NCBI GenBank assembly: GCA_007123655.1
Contig: SKKR01000544.1
Location: forward strand, 1-9,538
Length of the DNA: 9,538 bases
Source of the DNA: Thermomicrobiaceae bacterium
GTDB taxonomy: Bacteria > Chloroflexota > Chloroflexia > Thermomicrobiales > Thermomicrobiaceae
Direction of reading: 5' to 3'
In this document: piece by piece, positions 1-5,342 of the stretch
Position numbering within the stretch: position 1 is the stretch's first letter
How the letters are laid out: each line of letters starts with the position of its first letter
Position numbers and translations under genes: made by a program
The notes under the pieces: generated by a model
Database searches by the model: none
What the model was told of the DNA's origin: nothing
What the model saw: the letters and a program-made list of their open reading frames with translations, nothing else

Positions 1-315
1 CGCCGGGATACCCGATTCCTCCACACCATTGAGGAGATCACCTAATCGATTCAGTGCGCTCGTCAGATGGGGTTCGTTCTTCTCGATCGGTTCAAGGAAG
101 CTGTAGGGATACCAGGTATTGTTTCCCGCCTGAGGTGCAAGAAACGTCATTCCTGGCGCGTTGAGCGACTGAGTCAGCGCCAGAATATCGCGCGCGGTCG
201 CTCCACGGCCGTGCACCAGGATCGTGACCGCGGACGCATCTTCCAGGGAACTGCCGTTCGTCAAGACGGGTTGGCCTGCGTGAATGTCATCGCTCCGGGC
301 GTGTTCGGAAGTCAA
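1..315 (-). CDS. Phospholipase/carboxylesterase-family alpha/beta hydrolase (N-terminal part, cut by window edge)
   Basis: This is the first 105 codons of a serine hydrolase of the phospholipase/carboxylesterase (Abhydrolase_2) type; the rest lies left of the window. The start is a TTG at 315, with GAAGGAG seven bases upstream (323-329 on the plus strand). No in-frame ATG fits better, and the reading frame is open to base 1. After a polar, poorly conserved N-terminus, a core beta strand leads into LVHGRGA (residues 33-39), the oxyanion-hole loop of this family. It is followed by LAPQAGNNTWYPYSF (59-73), also characteristic. The GxSxG nucleophile motif should lie just past the edge and cannot be seen. 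The gene starts 53 bp after the maleylacetate reductase stop on the same strand, so the two are probably cotranscribed. Family members near aromatic ring-cleavage genes include MhqD of Bacillus, linked to hydroquinone resistance. The substrate here is unknown. Confidence 0.82.
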   Translation of the reverse strand, partial: MTSEHARSDDIHAGQPVLTNGSSLEDASAVTILVHGRGATARDILALTQSLNAPGMTFLAPQAGNNTWYPYSFLEPIEKNEPHLTSALNRLGDLLNGVEESGIPA

Positions 316-368
316 GCAGTGGCTCCTTCACATCATGTTAGCCTGACGGGATCACTCGTCGAGATCGT

Positions 369-1523
369 TCAGAGCATCCCCCGCAGGAACGCTTCCATCT
401 CCTCACTGGACCCGACCTCCCGAGGATTCGTCCTGACGGGCCCACCCTGCATGGCAATACCGGCGAGTTCCGGAATCTGGTCTTCCGTCACTCCGTAATC
501 CCGTAGCCGGCGAGGAAGCTCCAGATCCAGGCTTAGCTGATCCACCCACTCGATCACCCGGTCGGCGGCGGACTGCTCGTCGTCCGATCGCCTGGCCAGA
601 TCGAGCGCGACTGCGGCCTCTGCCAGTTCCCCTCGGGCCGCCTCCCGATTGAAACGCAGGGCGTGAGGCAGGACGATCGCATTCGCGACTCCGTGCGGTA
701 CACCCGCGCTACCCCCGAGCACGTGACAGACGCCGTGATGTATGGCCATCTGGACCTGCGCCAGGGCGCTTCCAGCCAGGAACGCTCCCTCCAGCAGGCC
801 GCTTCTGGCAGCGAGATCGTCACCCTCGGCGTAAGTCGCAGGGAGGGACTTCCCGATCACTTGAATGCCCCGCAACGCGGCTGCGGTGGAGAGTGGGTCC
901 CGCTTGACAGAGTACAAAGCCTCAAAACAGTGCGCGAGCGCGTTCATCGCGGAGGTTCCAGTCAGAGACCATGGCATGCCGAGCGTTAGCTCCGGGTCGT
1001 AGATGACGACCCGCGGAACGATGTTACGTCCGCTCACGGTCACTTTCTTCCGGGTCCCGTTTACGAGACCGGTAACGCCATAGACCGACGTCATCTCGGA
1101 TCCGGCGTACGTGGTCGGGATGACGACAGTCGGCACGACGGCCGGCTCAAGCGGGTTCGCGTCCCTGGCAAGGCGCGACGTCCGATGTTGATGGAGCCGA
1201 TCACTCACCGCTTTCGCCATGCCGATCACGCTGCCGCCGCCGAGCCCAACGATTACGTCAACTTCACGCTGGGCAGCCTGGTCGTGGACATCCTGCACCT
1301 GTTCAGCCTGAACGTGAGGTTTGACGGCATCGAACGTGATCGCGATACCACCTCCCAATGCCTCTTCAACGCGCTGGAGGCTGCCGCTCCGGCGATGGTA
1401 CCCGCTGGAACAGACGAGGGCGCGTTCCCATCCATATTGCTGGAACAGCTCGCCGAGCCGGTGACTCGCCCCTGCTCCGAAGCGGATGTCCTGTGCGTGC
1501 CCCGCATACGTGAACTCGGTCAT
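369..1523 (-). CDS. Maleylacetate reductase (iron-containing alcohol dehydrogenase superfamily)
   Basis: This is probably a cytosolic NAD(P)H-dependent maleylacetate reductase, which reduces maleylacetate to 3-oxoadipate in the lower pathway of hydroxyquinol, resorcinol, hydroquinone or chloroaromatic degradation. At 384 residues it has the family length. The N-terminal Rossmann-like domain carries the dinucleotide-binding GGGS (95-98) and IPTTYAGSE (135-143). The C-terminal helical domain carries SAMNALAHCFEALYS (191-205), HHGVCHVLGG (262-271) and GVPHG (274-278). The C-terminus includes RTNPR, as in known maleylacetate reductases. Where metal-dependent relatives have Asp as first metal ligand (DALTH type), this protein has N194, as maleylacetate reductases commonly do; H198, H263/H267 and H277 remain. 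The ATG start follows AAAGGAGGGG with a long gap of about 12 bases; no in-frame alternative exists upstream. The hydrolase gene follows 53 bp downstream and a lactonase-like gene lies 143 bp upstream, all on one strand. The family is secure; the exact pathway is inferred. Confidence 0.88.
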   Translation of the reverse strand: MTEFTYAGHAQDIRFGAGASHRLGELFQQYGWERALVCSSGYHRRSGSLQRVEEALGGGIAITFDAVKPHVQAEQVQDVHDQAAQREVDVIVGLGGGSVIGMAKAVSDRLHQHRTSRLARDANPLEPAVVPTVVIPTTYAGSEMTSVYGVTGLVNGTRKKVTVSGRNIVPRVVIYDPELTLGMPWSLTGTSAMNALAHCFEALYSVKRDPLSTAAALRGIQVIGKSLPATYAEGDDLAARSGLLEGAFLAGSALAQVQMAIHHGVCHVLGGSAGVPHGVANAIVLPHALRFNREAARGELAEAAVALDLARRSDDEQSAADRVIEWVDQLSLDLELPRRLRDYGVTEDQIPELAGIAMQGGPVRTNPREVGSSEEMEAFLRGML

Positions 1524-1666
1524 CGGTTTCTGACACCCCTCCTTTATCGCTCGGTGTCGGTTGTTTCATATCCCAATTGAAGCAGGTGTCGAGGCGGAAG
1601 TTCGTGCTGGTCGCCGACACTCGGTCAGTGCTGGCTCATCAGAACGGTGCGTGACGTGAGCACGCG

Positions 1667-2734
1667 TCAGGTAAAGAGAAACGCGACGGGCGCTCCGCAG
1701 GGTGTTGAATGCTCGGTGTGTTCCAGCAATCCTGACTCGGCATCGATGCGGAAGATCTCGATCGTGTCACTGTTCTGATTACCCACGTACATGAACTTCC
1801 CTTCGGGGGCGATCCCGAACGCGCGCGGAGTCTGCCCGCCGCTTGACTCGTGACCAAGCGGGGTCAGCTCTCCGGTTGTCTGGTCGATCGCAAAGATCGC
1901 AATTGAGTCATGTCCCCGATTTGATACGTACGCGAAGCGACCGTGCGGATGTACCTCGAGTCCCGCGGTCGAGACGCCCTCCCGGTCAGCATCGTCCGGA
2001 AGCGTCGACACATAGTGGATCTGCTCCAGTGTGCCACTCCCGTCATACCGAAACGCGGTGAGCGTCATGTCCGCTTCACCGTTCACGAACGCGAACTGGC
2101 CACCGGGATGAAACGCGATATGCCTGGGCGCGGCACCGCTATGTACCTCGGAAAACGGCGGATCGGCCGACACGAGTGACCGCGAGGCAGCATTCACCCG
2201 GTAAATCATTACTTTGTCAATGCCCTTGTCTACGACCATCAGCCTGTGCCCACCCGGCTCCATGACCGTGCAGTGCGCATGCGGGCTCGTTTGCGTGGGC
2301 CCTGGTCCTGAACCCTGGTGCTGTCGGACATCACATGCCGCCTGCAGGCTGCCGTCCGGATTGATTGGAAGCATCGAGACATTGCCGGACTCATGATTTG
2401 CCACAAACAGAAACTCCGCGGCTGAATCAGTGCACAGGTGACACGGGGCCCCACCGAGTGTCAGTTGCTGATTCAGAAAGGTCAGTGCACCGGTTTCCTG
2501 GTCGATTCTGTAAGACGAGACGCCGCCGCCAGGTCTCCCGTCGATCTCGAGAAGTTCGTTCACGCAATAGAGACAGGACCGGCGCGGATCGAACGTGATC
2601 CAGGATGGCTCTTCTGCTTCAAACTCGGCCAGGTGGCGAAGGGCTCCACTTTCGGGGTCCCGTTGAAACAGCTGGATCCCTCGAGAAGATCCCGAGCCGG
2701 TATAGGTCCCGACATACAGGAGATTCGTCTTCAC
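1667..2734 (-). CDS. Lactonase-family beta-propeller protein (6-phosphogluconolactonase / carboxymuconate cyclase-like)
   Basis: This is a 355-residue seven-bladed beta-propeller of the lactonase family (PF10282), which includes YbhE-type 6-phosphogluconolactonase and fungal carboxy-cis,cis-muconate cyclase. It opens with LLYVGTYTGSGSSRGI (5-20), the typical first blade. Blade repeats recur, such as FLFVANHESGNVSMLPI (108-124), FAYVSNRGHDSIAIFAID (267-284) and FMYVGNQNSDTIEIFRID (314-331), each followed by a turn containing G. Conserved family sites PHAH (151-154), APRH (202-205) and TPRA (302-305) are present. No signal peptide is visible, so it is probably cytosolic. The GTG start at 2734 is chosen because AAAGGAGG sits eight bases upstream. 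An in-frame GTG at 2812 would add 26 residues not seen in the family and without a good ribosome binding site. Its position before maleylacetate reductase allows a role in opening or closing lactones of aromatic catabolism, but the pentose-phosphate role cannot be excluded. Confidence 0.86.
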   Translation of the reverse strand: MKTNLLYVGTYTGSGSSRGIQLFQRDPESGALRHLAEFEAEEPSWITFDPRRSCLYCVNELLEIDGRPGGGVSSYRIDQETGALTFLNQQLTLGGAPCHLCTDSAAEFLFVANHESGNVSMLPINPDGSLQAACDVRQHQGSGPGPTQTSPHAHCTVMEPGGHRLMVVDKGIDKVMIYRVNAASRSLVSADPPFSEVHSGAAPRHIAFHPGGQFAFVNGEADMTLTAFRYDGSGTLEQIHYVSTLPDDADREGVSTAGLEVHPHGRFAYVSNRGHDSIAIFAIDQTTGELTPLGHESSGGQTPRAFGIAPEGKFMYVGNQNSDTIEIFRIDAESGLLEHTEHSTPCGAPVAFLFT

Positions 2735-2807
2735 GGATTGCGCCTCCTTTGAAACGCCCGTCAACGCACGGCGCTTGGGGCAATGTGATGGGTCTCGCCG
2801 GACCATT

Positions 2808-2823
2808 TTCACACACTTGTGAA
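2808..2823. promoter_or_regulatory. Inverted repeat upstream of the lactonase gene (candidate operator)
   Basis: TTCACA and TGTGAA form perfect 6-bp arms around a CACT centre, giving a 16-bp dyad about 74-89 bases upstream of the lactonase start, in the gap between the tRNA-Glu terminator and that gene. Size and position suit a binding site for a dimeric regulator. I could not place a convincing -35/-10 pair beside it, so the assignment is tentative; a chance dyad is possible. Confidence 0.3.
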
Positions 2824-2912
2824 TTGTCGGATAGAAGCGAGCGAAGGATCACGCCGGCCCGGTCAACACGATTACTGGTCTTGAACCATGCTCTAGCACA
2901 GGAAAGCAACGA

Positions 2913-2932
2913 CGCCGGCACGAATACCGGCG
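2913..2932 (-). terminator. Terminator hairpin downstream of tRNA-Glu
   Basis: Read on the minus strand, CGCCGGTA and TGCCGGCG form an 8-bp stem (one T-G wobble) closed by a TTCG tetraloop, a very stable cap. It begins 34 bases after the CCA end of the tRNA. The following 12 bases (TCGTTGCTTTCC) are half T and not a clean U-tract, so termination efficiency is uncertain, but the position fits the end of a monocistronic tRNA transcript. Confidence 0.6.
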
Positions 2933-2965
2933 CGGGTTCTGACAGGATGACATTCAGTCTCTTGC

Positions 2966-3042
2966 TGGTACCCCCAGCGGGATTCGAACCCGCGATCTCC
3001 ACCTTGAAAGGGTGGCGTCCTAGGCCTCTAGACTATGGGGGC
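2966..3042 (-). tRNA. tRNA-Glu (anticodon UUC)
   Basis: A complete 77-base cloverleaf including an encoded 3' CCA. The acceptor arms GCCCCCA and TGGGGGT pair over seven positions with a G-U first pair, followed by discriminator A. The D-arm is GTCT/GGAC with a 9-base loop. The anticodon stem CCACC/GGTGG encloses CTTTCAA, giving anticodon UUC (plus-strand bases 3006-3008). The variable loop has 5 bases. The T-arm is GCGGG/CCCGC around TTCGAAT. The G1-U72 pair followed by A73 resembles cyanobacterial and plastid tRNA-Glu, unlike the E. coli gene. It has its own promoter and a downstream hairpin, so it appears to be a single-gene transcript. Confidence 0.97.
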
Positions 3043-3097
3043 GCGACGAGGCTGACCGCGGGTCAGGAGCGACCGATTCAGCGTTCAGCACCGCAGA

Positions 3098-3126
3098 ATC
3101 CTACTTGAATGGCCGGCTCCTGTCAA
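3098..3126 (-). promoter_or_regulatory. Sigma-70-type promoter for tRNA-Glu, overlapping the comEC stop codon
   Basis: On the minus strand a consensus -35 box TTGACA (3126-3121) is followed by exactly 17 bases and a -10 box TAGGAT (3103-3098; four of six matches). Initiation would fall near 3091, leaving a leader of about 49 bases before the tRNA 5' end at 3042. The TGA inside TTGACA is the comEC stop codon, so coding and promoter functions share those bases. A strong housekeeping promoter is what a lone tRNA gene would need. Confidence 0.7.
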
Positions 3127-4565
3127 ACCCGATACAGGAGCGAAACGTCAACATCAGCTTCTTTCTCAGAGGGTCTGGTCAGCACGTAAAATACCGCGGC
3201 TACGCCGACGATCACCGCGTAGGCGATCCAGACGCCTCGCAGAGACAGAGAAGTGACGTCTCCCGAGAGATACGGGACGGACGCCGCCATGTCCGCGATC
3301 AGGACGATGGCATACGAAGGCACCCAGGTTCCGAGCGCAAGGGCGTCCGCAAGGAGGTCGCTGACCAGTGAACCGAGCACCGTTAGTATGCTCATCGCCA
3401 TGGTAATCGCCAGGAACGGTATCGCGACGATGTTGGCGAGCGGCGAGACAAGCGAGTAATACCCGAAGTTGTACAGGATGAGCGGTTCGGTGGAGACCTG
3501 GGCCGCCACCGGTACGGCCCAGACCAGGTGCCAGTGGCTCCGGCTCCCGATCAGAAGTACGGAGACCGCGATCCCGATTGTTGCGGCGACCGAGAGTTGG
3601 AATCCAATATCGTAGCGAATGGCCGGGTCGAACAGGATCATCAGTGCGGCGGCCAGCCCGACAGCGTTGAGGGTGTCCCGCGGCCGGCCGAGCAATTGCG
3701 CGACCAGAAGCAACGTCAGCATCAGGCTGGCGCGAACGACAGACGGCCGCATACCCACGAGATAGGCGAAGCTCCAGATCAACGGAATTGCCCCGACCAG
3801 CAGGACCCAGCGATGGACCAGGCCAACCCGGCTCAGGAGCAGAATCGCCGCCGCGATGATGCCCACATGAACGCCGCTGACCGCGGTCATGTGCGTCATT
3901 CCGCCGACCCGGAACGAGTGCCTCGTCGCGGACGTCATCGCGCCATCGTCGCCCAGAAGAACGCCGGTGGCGAATGCGCCGGCGGGTTCCGGGATCCGCT
4001 GCTGCATGCGCGACTTGATCTCACCGGCAAGAAACGATCGGGCGCGCTGCGCGTTCGACGCCTGATTTCCAGTTATCTGAACTGTGCGGGCGTTGAGCCG
4101 CCCCGTGGTTCCCCTTTGTGATGCAAACCCTCGGGGATGCGAGTCCTCATGCGAGCGAAACGACCCGCTGATGTTCACCTGATCACCTTGCTGAACAGCA
4201 GGGAAGGGAGGGAACGTCGTCCAGACAAGCGCGTCGACAGGATCGGACAGTTTCACTCGAGCGTACGATGCGTCGGGAAAGTGTCTCGGGACATCGAGAA
4301 CCCGGCCGCTGAACGACCTGGCCGTTTCGAGCTCGGCCGGCGCCGGCGGGAAGCCATCATCCTCAGCGACGCGAGCATAGCCTAGCGTAACCGCAAGGAG
4401 GACTGCGGCGCCCAGAATGACGGTGGCTCTCCCGCCATTCCATGCCCAGGCACCGAGGAACGCGGCTCCCATGAACACAAGGAGCGGGAGAAACAGACCA
4501 CTTGCCGCGGCGGCGACCCCCACAATGAAGGCCGCCGACAGCGCGAAACCGAGGGGGAGCGGCAT
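3123..4565 (-). CDS. comEC: ComEC/Rec2 family competence channel protein, short form without C-terminal nuclease-like domain
   Basis: This is a polytopic inner-membrane protein that forms the channel for single-stranded DNA entry in natural transformation. The N-terminus has two or three hydrophobic segments (about 5-63). A soluble DUF4131/OB-fold-like stretch follows (about 84-165, starting near FSGRVLDV). The Competence domain runs from about 195 to 465, with GVLLGDD (201-207), GGMTHMTAVSGVHVGI (221-236, matching the family's HLLAISGLHVG), GMRPSVVRASLM (271-282) and LFDPAIRYDIGFQLS (311-325), then several more membrane segments. At 480 residues it stops shortly after the last hydrophobic segment (about 445-463). 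Many homologues continue with a metallo-beta-lactamase-like domain and reach 700-800 residues; none is encoded here. Its ATG overlaps the comEA TGA by one base (TGATG) and has only a weak ribosome binding site, so translation probably depends on comEA. The stop overlaps the tRNA-Glu promoter. Confidence 0.93.
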   Translation of the reverse strand: MPLPLGFALSAAFIVGVAAAASGLFLPLLVFMGAAFLGAWAWNGGRATVILGAAVLLAVTLGYARVAEDDGFPPAPAELETARSFSGRVLDVPRHFPDASYARVKLSDPVDALVWTTFPPFPAVQQGDQVNISGSFRSHEDSHPRGFASQRGTTGRLNARTVQITGNQASNAQRARSFLAGEIKSRMQQRIPEPAGAFATGVLLGDDGAMTSATRHSFRVGGMTHMTAVSGVHVGIIAAAILLLSRVGLVHRWVLLVGAIPLIWSFAYLVGMRPSVVRASLMLTLLLVAQLLGRPRDTLNAVGLAAALMILFDPAIRYDIGFQLSVAATIGIAVSVLLIGSRSHWHLVWAVPVAAQVSTEPLILYNFGYYSLVSPLANIVAIPFLAITMAMSILTVLGSLVSDLLADALALGTWVPSYAIVLIADMAASVPYLSGDVTSLSLRGVWIAYAVIVGVAAVFYVLTRPSEKEADVDVSLLYRV

Positions 4566-5131
4566 CAGGACTCTACGGTGGCCAGATCCCGGAGGTCGTC
4601 TACCATTCGATCCGAAATGCCGGCGATTTCCGTCAGTTCATCCAGTGACCCGAAGGGACCGACCGATTCGCGCCGTTCGATGATGCGCTGAGCGAGCGCG
4701 GGACCGATACCCGGCAGGAGTTCGAGCTCGTCGAGGCTCGCCTGGTTCACGTTGACCGACGCGCCAGATTGAGTCCCGGGTTCCCCGGCGGAGCTCACAT
4801 CGTCGGACCTCTGCTGCGCGATTTCAGGGACCAGAATTGACTGCTCATCTTCGAGGATTGCGGCGAGCTCCAGACCGCTCGTGTCCGCGGATTCGAGCAA
4901 CCCGGCCAGGTCAATTAGCTCGGCCACTCTCGACCCTCTCGCCAGGCTGTAGAGTCCGGGCTCTTCTACGGCCCCGCCAACGTAGACCGTGACCTCGTTC
5001 GACGGGTCTGCCGGCTGAATACTCAACACCAGATCTCGCGAGCGATCGCCGCGCGTGATCGTAAACACAAACCCGAGAACAGCCGCAAAGATCACTGCGG
5101 CGACGATGATTCGCGAGCGGCGTGAGTTCAT
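4565..5131 (-). CDS. comEA: ComEA family DNA-binding receptor (SLBB + helix-hairpin-helix)
   Basis: This is the DNA receptor of natural transformation, anchored in the membrane and binding double-stranded DNA outside the cell for delivery to ComEC. The 188-residue protein has a short positive N-terminus and one membrane anchor (about 8-25). A SLBB domain follows (about 47-103), with VYVGGAVEEPGLYSL (49-63) and a hydrophobic strand ending ILVPE. A polar Ser/Gly/Gln-rich linker (about 105-124) leads to two helix-hairpin-helix motifs: VNVNQAS (126-132) with LPGIGPALAQRII (139-151), and LTEIAGISDRMVDDL (166-180). This is the standard Gram-positive-type ComEA layout. The ATG start has GGAG six bases upstream. 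It is the first gene of a two-gene unit with comEC and shares one base with it. A candidate promoter lies at 5172-5200. Confidence 0.95.
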   Translation of the reverse strand: MNSRRSRIIVAAVIFAAVLGFVFTITRGDRSRDLVLSIQPADPSNEVTVYVGGAVEEPGLYSLARGSRVAELIDLAGLLESADTSGLELAAILEDEQSILVPEIAQQRSDDVSSAGEPGTQSGASVNVNQASLDELELLPGIGPALAQRIIERRESVGPFGSLDELTEIAGISDRMVDDLRDLATVES

Positions 5132-5171
5132 CGCTCACTCCATTTCGTTAGACTGTCCAGGATTCCGCCCA

Positions 5172-5200
5172 ACTCTATCGCAGGCTAGCAGATCTGTGAA
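5172..5200 (-). promoter_or_regulatory. Candidate promoter for comEA-comEC
   Basis: On the minus strand TTCACA (5200-5195; five of six matches to TTGACA) is followed by a 17-base spacer and TAGAGT (5177-5172; four of six to TATAAT). Transcription would begin near 5165, about 34 bases before the comEA ATG. It is divergent from the mfd promoter about 30-90 bp away. Confidence 0.45.
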
Positions 5201-5230
5201 CATCGAACCAATCTCGAATTCGCACGCCAA

Positions 5231-5259
5231 GTGGAATTCTTCCGGTTCCCGGCTATAAT
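5231..5259 (+). promoter_or_regulatory. Promoter for mfd
   Basis: A perfect -10 box TATAAT lies at 5254-5259, in otherwise GC-rich DNA. Seventeen bases upstream, GTGGAA (5231-5236) is a poor -35 match (three of six). Initiation near 5266 would leave a leader of about 75 bases before the chosen mfd start. The -10 box is convincing; the -35 is not. Confidence 0.5.
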
Positions 5260-5325
5260 TGGCTGTTCCGAGTTGACGAGGGCAGGTTTCTCCCGATCTG
5301 CCCGGTTTCGGCGTGTTCGACCACC

Positions 5326-5331
5326 AGGAGG
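5326..5331 (+). promoter_or_regulatory. Ribosome binding site deciding the mfd start
   Basis: A perfect AGGAGG lies 11 bases before the GTG at 5343. An in-frame GTG at 5313 lies upstream of this site and has no Shine-Dalgarno of its own; using it would bury the AGGAGG in coding sequence. The site therefore supports 5343 as the start, with TTG 5349 a weaker option. Confidence 0.65.
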
Positions 5332-5342
5332 TACATAGGTCC

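Noticed and set aside
67..498. Plus-strand 143-codon open frame at the left edge
   Set aside because: It is opposite the hydrolase start and the maleylacetate reductase end, both with recognisable motifs on the minus strand.
1524..1666. Promoter or terminator between the lactonase and maleylacetate reductase genes
   Set aside because: A short GCGTG/CACGC pairing near the lactonase stop has no U-tract, and no -35/-10 pair with proper spacing could be placed, so neither was called.
2735..2812. N-terminal extension of the lactonase gene from an upstream GTG
   Set aside because: The extra 26 residues do not look like family sequence or a signal peptide, and the strong AAAGGAGG site points to the GTG at 2734.
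3528..4121. Plus-strand 197-codon open frame opposite comEC
   Set aside because: The composition (Asp/Pro/Gln/Arg-rich) mirrors hydrophobic codons read backwards; the comEC frame is conserved throughout.
5213..5241. Two GAATTC palindromes 20 bp apart in the comEA/mfd gap
   Set aside because: Six-base palindromes this close are expected at times in AT-richer promoter DNA; they do not extend into longer dyads or match a promoter element.
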